Positions 46,476 through 60,293 of a DNA stretch of 64,000 nt are shown piece after piece. The notes beneath the pieces are model-generated. The model worked only from the letters and a program-made list of their open reading frames with translations. It ran no database searches and was not told where the DNA came from. Numbering within the stretch: position 1 is the stretch's first letter; each line of letters opens with the position of its first letter. The position numbers were made by a program, and so were the translations under genes. Source of the DNA: DATKWD01 sp963704815 (lineage in GTDB: Bacteria > Actinomycetota > Acidimicrobiia > Acidimicrobiales > Salinilacustritrichaceae); the NCBI GenBank assembly GCA_963704815.1, contig CAVPHU010000001.1:806001-870000 (forward strand), read 5' to 3'.

Positions 46476-47095
46476 ATGCGGTCGAGCAGCGTCTGCTTCT
46501 TCTCGGCGTACTCCTCGTCGGAGAGGACACCCCGTTGGTGTAGTTCGTGGAGCTTCTCGAGCTGTTCGGGCACCGACAACGTGTCGCCCCCGCCGCCGGC
46601 GGCCACCCGATCGAACTTGCGGTTCTCGTTGGCCTCGATCTGGCGGTAGATCTCGCTCTGGACCGCCGACGGCTTGCGGACGTCACTGAAGCTCTGGCTG
46701 CCCCGCTCTCCCGCCGACTCGATCATGAGATCGCCGGCGCCGAGCATCCGCTCGAACAGGCTCTGCTTGAAGAAGACCGTGTTCACCCGGTCGAGGGGGA
46801 TCTCGATGCCCTGCTTGGTGAGGACGCCGTGGCGGTAGATGAGCCGGTCGGTGGTGACCACGAAGTTGGTGGTCGACCACCGCAGGTAGGTGACGCCGAA
46901 CCAGACGAGGGCCACGAGCACCAACACCCCGGCCGTGATGTTGACGAAGTCGGCGAGGTCGAGCACCACGGCGACGATGCCGAGCACGATGAGCCCGACC
47001 AGCACGCTCATCGACTTGGCGAAGTACCACCAGTGCGGGTGCAGATCGAGCACGGCGTCCTCACCGTCGTTGAGGAGCTTCGGGGGGAACGCCAC
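46472..47095 (-). CDS. PH-domain (DUF304) membrane protein with SHOCT tail
   Basis: A 207-residue protein: two membrane spans (AKSMSVLVGLIVLGIVAVVL and ITAGVLVLVALVWFGVTYL), then a bacterial PH domain (NFVVTTDRLIYRHGVLTKQ, IPLDRVNTVFFKQSLFER, GDLMIESAG), and a C-terminal SHOCT motif (LHELHQRGVLSDEEYAEKKQ). Common in Actinobacteria; function unknown, probably membrane organisation. Confidence 0.85.
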   Translation of the reverse strand: MAFPPKLLNDGEDAVLDLHPHWWYFAKSMSVLVGLIVLGIVAVVLDLADFVNITAGVLVLVALVWFGVTYLRWSTTNFVVTTDRLIYRHGVLTKQGIEIPLDRVNTVFFKQSLFERMLGAGDLMIESAGERGSQSFSDVRKPSAVQSEIYRQIEANENRKFDRVAAGGGGDTLSVPEQLEKLHELHQRGVLSDEEYAEKKQTLLDRM

Positions 47096-47278
47096 GGCCC
47101 CACGCTATCGCCCGAGCTCACCGGGGTCCGGCACGGCCGTGTCGTCAGCCGGTGTCACCCGCCGGTGGCCTCCGCCGCGCTTGCGAACGGGCCAGAGAAA
47201 CGTCATGGTCCGTTCGGCCTATTGCCATCGCGCGCAGCGTACGGGACGATTCACTCCGCGAAACGTCCCCACGGGACG

Positions 47279-47328
47279 GAAGTCAGGGGCGAAACGGGTC
47301 GGGGAGGGTCCGGTTCACCCCTGACTTC
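47279..47328. terminator. 11-bp perfect inverted repeat downstream of zincin gene
   Basis: GAAGTCAGGGG (47279-47289) and CCCCTGACTTC (47318-47328) are perfect inverted repeats separated by 28 GC-rich bases. They lie 14 bases past the zincin stop on the minus strand, in a 246-base gap with no gene. Most likely a factor-independent terminator without a strong T-run. An operator for the PH-SHOCT gene is less likely. Confidence 0.4.
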
Positions 47329-47341
47329 GCGACCACCTCGG

Positions 47342-47701
47342 TCAGCCCCAGCCGAGTTCGTGCAGTCGCTCGTCGCCGATGCCGAAGTGATGGGCCACCT
47401 CGTGCACCACGGTGACGAGCACCTGGTGCACCACCTCGTCCTCGTCGCGGCAGAGGCCACAGATGGCGCGGCGGTACACGGTGATCCGATCGGGCATGAC
47501 CATGCCCGAGTAGCCCGCGTCCCGGTCGGTCAGCGGCACCCCCTCGTACCGACCGAGCAGCGTGCCGGCCGAGGCACCGTCCTCGACGAACACCGCCACG
47601 TTGTCCATGAGCCGAGCGAGCGGCTCGGGGATCTGGTCGAGTGCGTCCGCGACCAGTTGCTCGAACCGCTCGCGAGGAATCGCCACCACGCTGCGCGACA
47701 C
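47342..47701 (-). CDS. Small zincin-like metallopeptidase
   Basis: A 119-residue protein from GTG 47699-47701: SVVAIPRERFEQLVADALDQIP, GRYEGVPLTDR, PDRITVYRRAI, and the zinc motif VTVVHEVAHHFGIGDERLHELG, in which HEVAHH supplies two His ligands and the downstream acidic residues the third. Belongs to the small metallopeptidase family related to DUF1025/YbeY-like zincins, found in Actinobacteria. Substrate unknown. Divergent from uvrD2 with seven bases between start codons. Confidence 0.82.
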   Translation of the reverse strand: MSRSVVAIPRERFEQLVADALDQIPEPLARLMDNVAVFVEDGASAGTLLGRYEGVPLTDRDAGYSGMVMPDRITVYRRAICGLCRDEDEVVHQVLVTVVHEVAHHFGIGDERLHELGWG

Positions 47702-47708
47702 TACGTGG

Positions 47709-49649
47709 GTGGATGCCTCGGCCCTCGAAGCCGGTCTCGATGCCGAGCAGCTCCGCGCCGTCACCACCACGGCATCACCGGTCGCCGTGCTCGCGCCTGC
47801 GGGATCGGGCAAGACCCGCGTACTCTCTCGGCGGGTCGCCCACCGGATCGCGTCCGAGGAGATCGAGCCCCAACACGTCTTGGCGGTGACCTTCACCCGC
47901 CGTGCTGCGTCAGAGCTACGTGCTCGACTCGGCTCCCTCGGCCTCCGCGACCGAGTGACGGCCGGCACGTTCCATGCCCTCGCGCTCGGCCAGATCCGCG
48001 ATCACCGACGCGATCACCGACTCCCGGCGCCGAAGGTGCTCGACCGCAAGCGGGGGCTGCTCGAGGAGGTCACCGGTCGTGGCGATCATCGCGTGCTCGC
48101 CGAGATCGCCACCGAGATCGAGTGGGCGAAAGCTCGACAGATCCCGCCGGCGCACTATGTCGAACGGGCCTCGGCCGCACACCGCCGAACGCGCCGGGAT
48201 CCCGCCACCATCGCCGACGCCTACCTGGGCTACGAGGTCGCGCGATCCGACCGCGGGCTGCTCGACTTCGACGATCTGCTCCTCGAGGCGGCACGCCTCA
48301 TCGAACGTGATGCGTCGTTCGCCCGCGCCCAGCGCTGGCGATTCCGCCACCTGTTCGTGGATGAGTTCCAGGACATCAACCCGCTGCAGTTCCGGCTGCT
48401 CGAGGCCTGGCGTGGCGATCGGTACGACCTGTTCGTCGTCGGCGACCCTCAGCAGGCCATCTACACATGGAACGGCGCCGATCCGACGTTCCTGCTCGAC
48501 ATCGAGACGTACTACCCCCCGGTCCAGGTGATCCGACTCGAGACCAACTACCGGTCGAGCCCGCAGATCCTCGCGGGAGCGACGTCGGTGCTCGCCACCG
48601 CCGGGCTCATCGCGGACTCCGTCGTGGCGACGCACAGCGACGGCGAACCGCCACGGCTGACCCTGCACGCCGACGAGACCGCCGAGGCTCGGGCGATCGC
48701 GCGAGCGGTGCGACGAACGAACGGCCCGGGCTCGCCCTGGTCGGAACAGGCGATCCTCGTACGGACCAACGCGCAGTTGGCGCCGATTCGCGAGGCGTTC
48801 CGTGCCGCCCGCATCCCCCACGAGGTACGCGGCGCAGACCCTGTGGTCGACCACCCGGCCGTCCGGGAGATCCTCGACGGGCTCGACGGCGACCGACGCC
48901 CGATCTCCGCGGTCATCGACGACCTCCAGGCCATCGAGGCCGATCCGGACCTCCGCCCGCGCCTCGCCGAGTTCGAGAGCCGTGCCGTGGCCTTCGGCCG
49001 CGATCATCCGGGAGCCACCGCCGCCGAGCTGGCGGCGTGGATCCGGGCCACGGCCGACCGACGAAGCGAATCGGGACAGAACGCCGTCACCCTCGCGACG
49101 TTCCACGCGGCCAAGGGACTCGAGTGGCATTCGGTACACCTCGCCGGGCTCGAGGCCGGCTTCGTGCCCATCGGCCATGCCCGGACGCGCGAGGCACGCG
49201 CCGAGGAAGCCCGGCTGCTCTATGTGGCGATGACCCGAGCCGAGCGGGCGTTGTCGCTCCACGCCGCGCGGGTGCGCACGCTGGGTGGCCGCCAGGTGGA
49301 ACGCGAGGTCTCACCGCTCCTCCGGCACCTTCCGACCGAGTCCGGACCTGCGCCCGACCCCGAGGACCTTCGAGGAGCGCTCGATCGAGCCCGAGCGGCG
49401 ATCGACGACGGGCCCGACGAGCGGCGCCGTCTCTCCGAGTCGGTCGGGGCCTGGCGGGAGACCGTGGCGCGGAGAGCCCGGGTGCCGGCTGCAGCGGTGC
49501 TCCCCGATCGCGTCCTGCGCGAGGTGATCGACCGTCGTCCGGCCGACCTGGACGAACTCGCTCGGATCGACGGGCTGGGGCCCATCAAGGCCGCCCGCTT
49601 CGGCGACGAGTTGCTCGAGGTGCTCAGAGACCGTCGCGCTGCGCCTTGA
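47709..49649 (+). CDS. uvrD2: UvrD/Rep-family helicase with HRDC domain (UvrD2-like)
   Basis: A 646-residue superfamily 1A helicase from GTG 47709. Motifs: LDAEQLRAVTTT, Walker A APAGSGKTRVLSRRVAHR, VTFTRRAASELRARL, TFHALAL, FVDEFQDINPLQ, GDPQQAIYTWNGAD, LETNYRSSPQI, TFHAAKGLEW, YVAMTRAERALSLH. A C-terminal HRDC domain (VLPDRVLREVIDRRPADLDE, IDGLGPIKAARFG) matches mycobacterial UvrD2. Acts in DNA repair and replication. Confidence 0.92.
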   Translation: MDASALEAGLDAEQLRAVTTTASPVAVLAPAGSGKTRVLSRRVAHRIASEEIEPQHVLAVTFTRRAASELRARLGSLGLRDRVTAGTFHALALGQIRDHRRDHRLPAPKVLDRKRGLLEEVTGRGDHRVLAEIATEIEWAKARQIPPAHYVERASAAHRRTRRDPATIADAYLGYEVARSDRGLLDFDDLLLEAARLIERDASFARAQRWRFRHLFVDEFQDINPLQFRLLEAWRGDRYDLFVVGDPQQAIYTWNGADPTFLLDIETYYPPVQVIRLETNYRSSPQILAGATSVLATAGLIADSVVATHSDGEPPRLTLHADETAEARAIARAVRRTNGPGSPWSEQAILVRTNAQLAPIREAFRAARIPHEVRGADPVVDHPAVREILDGLDGDRRPISAVIDDLQAIEADPDLRPRLAEFESRAVAFGRDHPGATAAELAAWIRATADRRSESGQNAVTLATFHAAKGLEWHSVHLAGLEAGFVPIGHARTREARAEEARLLYVAMTRAERALSLHAARVRTLGGRQVEREVSPLLRHLPTESGPAPDPEDLRGALDRARAAIDDGPDERRRLSESVGAWRETVARRARVPAAAVLPDRVLREVIDRRPADLDELARIDGLGPIKAARFGDELLEVLRDRRAAP

Positions 49650-50367
49650 GCTCGGCGAACCGGCCGAAGTCGATGGAGACGAAGAGCCCTTCGGCCTCGG
49701 CGGTCACCACACCGTCGGCAGTGACGCGGCCCACCGTGAAGATCTTGCGACCTTCGACCCGGTCGAGTTCACCGATGAACCGCAGTTCGGATCCCAGCGG
49801 CGTCGGGCTCCGGTAGTTCACGATCAGACGGGCGGTCATTCCCGGTGTCCCCGACAGCGACTGGGTGGCCCCGAGCACTTCGTCGAATGCCGCCGCCACG
49901 AAACCCCCGTGGACACAGCCGGGCGGCCCTTCGTACGCCGGCCCGAAGGTGACGACACCCTCCATGTGATCGCCGACCTGGCGCAAGGCGATGGGCGGCG
50001 CGAGTGGATTCGCCTTGCCGATCATCGGGCTGTGGTCGAAGAACGCGTGCGGGTCGCCACTGTTGGCCGATTCGGCGAAGCCGACGTACATCGAACGGTT
50101 CGGATACTCCGCGAGGCGTCCGGCCAGACTCGACAGCCCGTCGGCGACCTCGTGGAGCACCTCCTCGGGTGCCTCGGTGTTCATCAACGCGTGCAGCGCG
50201 CGGCGAGCCGAGTCGGCCACGCGGCGGGCCTCGGCCCGACGGGCCGACACCTGGCCGGTCGCCAGGTGCTCGAGACGATCGGACCACCCTGCGCCAGGAC
50301 CGCCGTCGCCACGCTCGGATGGGCCAGGCTCGGGTGGGCCAGGCTCGGAGGATGTCGGCTCGGTCAT
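49624..50367 (-). CDS. PaaI-type hotdog thioesterase
   Basis: A 247-residue protein from ATG 50365-50367. The first 100 residues are low-complexity Pro/Gly/Glu plus a helical region. The hotdog core carries GCVHGGFVAAAFDEVLG with the catalytic Asp/Glu and TARLIVNYRSPTPLGSELRF. Likely hydrolyses acyl-CoA thioesters. Its start overlaps the xthA stop (ATGA), and its 3' end overlaps uvrD2 by 26 bases. Confidence 0.82.
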   Translation of the reverse strand: MTEPTSSEPGPPEPGPSERGDGGPGAGWSDRLEHLATGQVSARRAEARRVADSARRALHALMNTEAPEEVLHEVADGLSSLAGRLAEYPNRSMYVGFAESANSGDPHAFFDHSPMIGKANPLAPPIALRQVGDHMEGVVTFGPAYEGPPGCVHGGFVAAAFDEVLGATQSLSGTPGMTARLIVNYRSPTPLGSELRFIGELDRVEGRKIFTVGRVTADGVVTAEAEGLFVSIDFGRFAELKAQRDGL

Positions 50368-51158
50368 GCTGCGTCGACGTCGATCAGGACCGGCGCATGA
50401 TCCGACGGCGACGGGCCCTTCCGCGCCTGACGGTCGACGAGCGCGAACCGGGTGCGGTCGGCGACCGCCTTCGAGGCGAGCAGAAGATCGATTCTCATCC
50501 CGCGATGCTTGTGGAAGTTCCCGGCGCGATAGTCCCACCAGCTGTAGAGCCCGTCGGCACCGGGATGACACTGGCGGAACGTGTCCTCGAGTCCCCAGCC
50601 GAGCAATCGAGCCAATCGATCGCGTTCGGCGCCGGACACATGGGTGCCGCCGTGCACCTCCTGCACGCTCCACACGTCGCGGTCCTCGGGGGCGATGTTG
50701 AAGTCTCCACCGACGACCACCTCGTCGTCCGGCGTCGTGAGCGAGTCGAGGTGCCCGTACAGCCGATCGAGCCAACGCAGTTTGTACTCGTAGTGCTCGT
50801 GGCCGACCGCTCGGCCGTTGGGGACATAGACACTGGTGACCAACGTCGAGCCACAGCGGGCGGTGAGCACCCGCGCCTCGGGATCGGGGTCGCCGCCGTC
50901 GGCGAACCCGGCCACGACTTCCGAGATGGGCAGACGACTGAGGATCGCGACGCCGTTCCACCGTCCCTCACCGTGATGCACCCCCTCGTAGCCCGCCGCG
51001 ACGAAGTCGAGCGCCGGAAAGGCGGCATCGGCGAGCTTGGTCTCCTGGAGACAGAGCACATCGGGCTGCGCCTCCACGAGCCATGCGAGCACACGCTCGC
51101 GTCGCGCCTTCAGCGAGTTGACGTTCCAGGTCGCGAATCGGATTCGTGTGCGAGCCAC
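50364..51158 (-). CDS. xthA: Exodeoxyribonuclease III
   Basis: AP endonuclease/exonuclease of base-excision repair. The 264-residue EEP-fold protein has FATWNVNSLKARRERVLAWL, LCLQETKLADAAFP with the metal Glu, SVYVPNGRAVG, VVGGDFNIAPEDRDVW, RGMRIDLLLASKAVADRT and PSPSDHAPVLIDVDA. All catalytic residues are present. Confidence 0.95.
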   Translation of the reverse strand: MARTRIRFATWNVNSLKARRERVLAWLVEAQPDVLCLQETKLADAAFPALDFVAAGYEGVHHGEGRWNGVAILSRLPISEVVAGFADGGDPDPEARVLTARCGSTLVTSVYVPNGRAVGHEHYEYKLRWLDRLYGHLDSLTTPDDEVVVGGDFNIAPEDRDVWSVQEVHGGTHVSGAERDRLARLLGWGLEDTFRQCHPGADGLYSWWDYRAGNFHKHRGMRIDLLLASKAVADRTRFALVDRQARKGPSPSDHAPVLIDVDAA

Positions 51159-51167
51159 CCCGCCGGG

Positions 51168-52442
51168 TCAGCGCTTCTTCGCCGGAGCCCTCTTCTTGGC
51201 CGCAGCCTTGCGCTTGGCCGGCGCCCTCTTCTTGGCCGGAGCCTTCTTCTTGGCCGGAGCCTTCTTCTTGGCCGGAGCCTTGCGCTTGGCCGGAGCCTTC
51301 TTCTTGGCCGGAGCCTTGCGCTTGGCCGGAGCCTTCTTCTTCGCCGGAGCCTTGCGCTTGGCCGGAGCCTTCTTCTTCGCCGGAGCCTTGCGCTTGGCCG
51401 GAGCCTTCTTCTTCGCCGGAGCCTTGCGCTTGGCCGGAGCCTTCTTCTTCTTGACCGCTTTTCTGGTACTCACGGAATCCTCCTCGGATTCTTGCCGTTG
51501 GGGGGTGGAGCTTGGGGCGTCCTCGCCGCCGGGGACGAATCCTGGCAGAGCCAGGTCGACGCCGCGTCGGGGAGTGTCGATCGAGATCACGACGCAGCGC
51601 AGCGTCTCGCCGACCGAGACGACCTCTTTCGGGCTGGTCGGGGGCGGATCGCCCATGAGCTTGAGCGAGAGGTAGCAGCGGGCACCGTCGGCGATGAGAT
51701 AGCAGCCATGGGACGAGAACCGCTCGACCTCGCCCTCGACCGTCTCACCCACCGGGTGCGCCGCCACGAACTCGATGAACGGGAGCGGATCGTTGTAGGG
51801 CTCGGGCTCGGCGCCGGACCGCTTGGCCGGCTTCGAACGCTGCTTCGACGCCGACGCCCGATCGCTTCGACGGTCGTTGCGCCCATCACCCGACTTCGAA
51901 CGCCGGCGCGACCCTGAACCCTTCGACTGCGCGGCCTGTTTCTTCGCCGGAGCGGCCCGCTTCTTCGACGACTTGGCCCGACCGCGCTTCGCGTCGCTGA
52001 CCGACCGCCGGCTCGCCGGCCCGCGGACCGGCGATCGAGGAAGGAAGATCCAGCCGACCTCGGGGACCGGCTTGCCACCGATCAGGCGACCCTCGTCGAA
52101 GAGCCAGTCGACGGTTCCGTGGAACTCCTGGAACGAATCGTTCGACAGGACCGCAGCGCCGACCCGCTCGGCGATCTCGAGGACGAAGGCGTCGCCTCTC
52201 CCGATCGCACCGGCGGGCGGGGTGACCATCTCGTTGTTTGCGATCGCCTCGTCGAAGGCCTTGCGCTCGGACGGGTCGATGCGATGACCGAACGTGGCGT
52301 CGACGACGACGGTCACCGCGAGATCGGCGCCGTACTCCTTGATGAAGGCCCGGACCGCCTCGTCGAGTTGCGCGAGGCTCGGCATCGAGCGACCTTCAGT
52401 TGCGATGTTCGATCCGTCGACGACGACGTGTTCCGGGGCCAT
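51168..52442 (-). CDS. NYN (PIN-like) domain, S1-like domain and histone-H1-like tail protein
   Basis: A 424-residue protein. Residues 1-140: Zc3h12a-like NYN/PIN nuclease fold with VVVDGSNIATEGR (Asp9), TVVVDATFGHR (Asp48), GRGDAFVLEIAE (Asp84) and VLSNDSFQEFHG (Asp102), the four acidic residues expected of an active nuclease. Residues about 145-215: Lys/Arg/Ser-rich linker. About 225-310: S1-like RNA-binding barrel (GETVEGEVERFSSHGCYLI, GETLRCVVISIDTPRRGVD). From about 335 to the end: Ala-Lys-Pro repeats (AKKKAPAKRKAP) like the histone H1 tail. The mixture suggests an RNA-processing enzyme that also coats nucleic acid. Confidence 0.75.
   Translation of the reverse strand: MAPEHVVVDGSNIATEGRSMPSLAQLDEAVRAFIKEYGADLAVTVVVDATFGHRIDPSERKAFDEAIANNEMVTPPAGAIGRGDAFVLEIAERVGAAVLSNDSFQEFHGTVDWLFDEGRLIGGKPVPEVGWIFLPRSPVRGPASRRSVSDAKRGRAKSSKKRAAPAKKQAAQSKGSGSRRRSKSGDGRNDRRSDRASASKQRSKPAKRSGAEPEPYNDPLPFIEFVAAHPVGETVEGEVERFSSHGCYLIADGARCYLSLKLMGDPPPTSPKEVVSVGETLRCVVISIDTPRRGVDLALPGFVPGGEDAPSSTPQRQESEEDSVSTRKAVKKKKAPAKRKAPAKKKAPAKRKAPAKKKAPAKRKAPAKKKAPAKRKAPAKKKAPAKRKAPAKKKAPAKKKAPAKKRAPAKRKAAAKKRAPAKKR
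51180..51450. repeat. Tandem DNA repeats encoding the Ala-Lys-Pro tail
   Basis: 18-bp units built on GCCGGAGCCTTCTTCTTG alternate with GCCGGAGCCTTGCGCTTG, giving a 36-bp period that encodes KKKAPAKRKAPA on the minus strand. Third-codon changes (TTCTTGGCC versus TTCTTCGCC) grade along the array, a sign of repeat expansion by slippage. Length polymorphism between strains is expected. Confidence 0.9.
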
Positions 52443-52540
52443 GAGCGGCCTCAGTCAACCACTTCGCGAGCCATGGGGCACGGATGGCACGCCGAGGAGC
52501 TGCGACGCCGCCCCGCGGCTGGCTCTCCTACAGTGCTTCG

Positions 52541-53194
52541 GTGACGCCATCGCCCGACCCGACACCGGCCGCCGTTCTGTTCGACTTCGGGGGCGTCATC
52601 ACCACCAGCCCCTTCGCTGCCTTCGCCCGCTTCGAGTCCGAGAGCGGTCTGCCGGAGGGATTGATCCGCTCGATCAACGCCACCGATCCCGACGACAACG
52701 CATGGGCGAAGCTCGAGCGCAGCGAGGTCGATGTCGACGGGTTCGCATCCCTGTTCGAGGCCGAGGCCCTGGCACGGGGCCACCGTCTCGACGCGCACGA
52801 GGTCCTCGCGTGCCTTTCGGGCGATCTGCGTCCCGCGATGGTCTCGGTGCTCCACCAGTTGTCCGGACGGGTCAAGCTCGCGCTGCTCACCAACAACTTC
52901 GTCCAACACGACCGCAACGCCGAGAACCCCATCTCCGAGGTCCTCGAGCTGTTCGACGTCATCGTCGAATCATCGACCGCAGGCTGTCGAAAGCCCGATC
53001 CACGCTTCTATGAGTTGGCACTCGAGCAGCTGGGGATCAGCGCCCCGCGCGCCGTGTTCCTGGACGATCTGGGCATCAACCTGAAGCCGGCCCGGACCAT
53101 GGGCATGCGCACGATCAAGGTCACCGACCCCGATGTGGCCATCACCGAGCTGGAGGCCCTGATGGGGTTCCCGCTGCGCCCGTCCACGACCTGA
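52541..53194 (+). CDS. HAD-superfamily hydrolase
   Basis: From GTG 52541 (VTPSPDPTPAAVLFDFGGV) a 217-residue protein with HAD motif I LFDFGGVITT, motif II LALLTNNF, motif III Lys in CRKPDPRFYELALEQLG and motif IV FLDDLGINLKPARTMGM. Closest in layout to the HAD-IA/epoxide-hydrolase-N-like phosphatases. Substrate unknown. Divergent from the NYN-S1-H1 gene by about 98 bases. Confidence 0.85.
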   Translation: MTPSPDPTPAAVLFDFGGVITTSPFAAFARFESESGLPEGLIRSINATDPDDNAWAKLERSEVDVDGFASLFEAEALARGHRLDAHEVLACLSGDLRPAMVSVLHQLSGRVKLALLTNNFVQHDRNAENPISEVLELFDVIVESSTAGCRKPDPRFYELALEQLGISAPRAVFLDDLGINLKPARTMGMRTIKVTDPDVAITELEALMGFPLRPSTT

Positions 53195-53268
53195 CTGGCC
53201 GACCTCACCGACTGGCGGCCGGCCCTCTTGGGGTCGACCTGTTCGAGTTCGAGTAGCGCCTGTGGCCC

Positions 53269-56919
<3,651 letters not shown>

Positions 56920-57027
56920 GAGGGCCCATGCTACAAGTCGGCTGGTTGACCGTGCCCACGGGCCCCGACCCGGTCCGTCGACGCCCCGATGCCGGATGGC
57001 CCATCGGCGCCGATACGTTGCGAGGCC

Positions 57028-58552
57028 ATGGATGGTGGACCTGGAGGAGGGGAACCCGTCCCGAACGACGCCGAACCGACCCGTGGTCGTGGTCGGACGG
57101 CCGGCCGGGTCGGCCTCGCGGTCGGCGCCGTGCTCCTGCTGCTCGCCGTGGTCACCCTCGCCCGCGAATCGGGTGGGCCGTCGGACCCTCGCACCGACGC
57201 CGTGTCCGGCTCCACGACGCCGACCGACGTGCCCACGACCACGACCGAACCGCCCACCACGACCACGACGGTCCCGCCACCGTGGGCCGAATTCGGCATC
57301 GACGAGCCGGCCGCGCCGGAGCACTCGCTCAGCGACTGGAACGCGGCCTCCCAGGCCGACCCTGCGAACGTGCAGCGGGTCGAGGACCCGACCCGACTCG
57401 TCGCCGCGCTCGTCCGGGCCGGTGAGGCGCACGATGCAACCGGCGCGCTGCAGGACGTCGTGCTCGACCAGCCCGGCGAGTACGTCATCTCGGCTCCGCT
57501 GGAGGTTCCGAGCGGCGTGAGGCTCCGTGGGCGCGTGTCCGCTCCCGGGTTCGCCGACCAGGTGGTCGCCGCAGCGCCCGACTTCCCGGCCGACGAGGCC
57601 ATGGTCGTCCTGGCCAGCGACACCGCGCTCTCCCAGATCCAGATCGACGGCCGCGACGTCGCCTGGCGGATCGTGAGCGCGGCCGGGGCCACCGACGTGA
57701 CCATCGCCGGCAGCCACCTCCACAGCACGAACAGCAGGGTCGGGGCCGTGCAACCGCCGTTCAACGTCTCGGGGTCCCGACCGCACACCGATCTCATCCT
57801 CCTCGACCAGGGCACCGAACGGGTCCTGATCGACGGTGCACGACTCGAGTTCGCCGGCATCAACCCGACCGATGGGCGCGGCGCAGCGCCCACCGAGTGG
57901 TCTGCCTTCTCGACCGCGGTGAGCACCGACATGGCGAGCGACGTCACGATCACCCGGACCCGCATCTCCGAGACGGCCACCGCCGGGATCTCGGTCTGGC
58001 GGGCCCAGCGCATCGCCATCACCGACAACGTCATCGAGAACGTCGGACGCAACGTCGAGTGGTGGGCCAAGGGTGGCCCCATCGCACTCGGCGACGGTAT
58101 CACCGGGTACAACCATGCATCCGAGACCCGTCGAGCTCGGCGAGCGGCACTGGATCATCGCCGGGAACCAGATCCGCAACAGCGGTAACCACGGCATGCA
58201 CCTCAGCGGCATGAGCATCTATGTCGGCGGCAACCGGATAGAGGCGGTCCAGCAGACCCACCTGTTCTTCGGCGGGACACTCTCGGGCGGCTTCTTCGAC
58301 TGCGTCGAGAACATCAGCGTCGAGGACAACTCGCTGGTCGACTCGGTCTACGTGCGCGGCTTCGACGGTGGCGCGAGACTTCCGAAGATCAACACCGACC
58401 TCGTGCTGGTCCGGCACTACGTCGACCCCGCCGCGTCGCCGGAGAAAGTCCTGGTCGAACCGTCGGACTTCGCCGGACTCGAGCCGGGCGCCGTCACATT
58501 CGCCGACGCCCCCGACGAACGGCGCTGCGACGATCGGATGGCCGACGCCTGA
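57028..58552 (+). CDS. Secreted right-handed beta-helix repeat protein (one frameshift)
   Basis: ATG 57028 (MDGGPGGGEPVPNDA) or an upstream in-frame ATG 56989. A signal anchor (VGLAVGAVLLLLAVVTLAR) is followed by a Thr/Pro linker, then parallel beta-helix rungs: YVISAPLEVPSGVRLRG, SQIQIDGRDV, VTIAGSHLHSTNS, VTITRTRISETATAGISVW, RIAITDNVIENVGR. A break near 58120 passes to HWIIAGNQIRNSGNHGMHL, IYVGGNRIEAVQQTHLFF and ISVEDNSLVDSVYV. About 508 residues. Probably extracytoplasmic, polysaccharide-associated; no catalytic residues identified. Confidence 0.78.
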
Positions 58553-58600
58553 GGCTCCAGGTGTCATCGCCGAGTCGACGACCGATACGGTTCACCAACC

Positions 58601-60280
<1,680 letters not shown>

Positions 60281-60293
60281 TCGATCGGGACGA

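Noticed and set aside
51146..51454. Plus-strand frame rich in repeated AWPEPSSS-like sequence
   Set aside because: It is the antisense reading of the Ala-Lys-Pro repeats of the NYN-S1-H1 gene.
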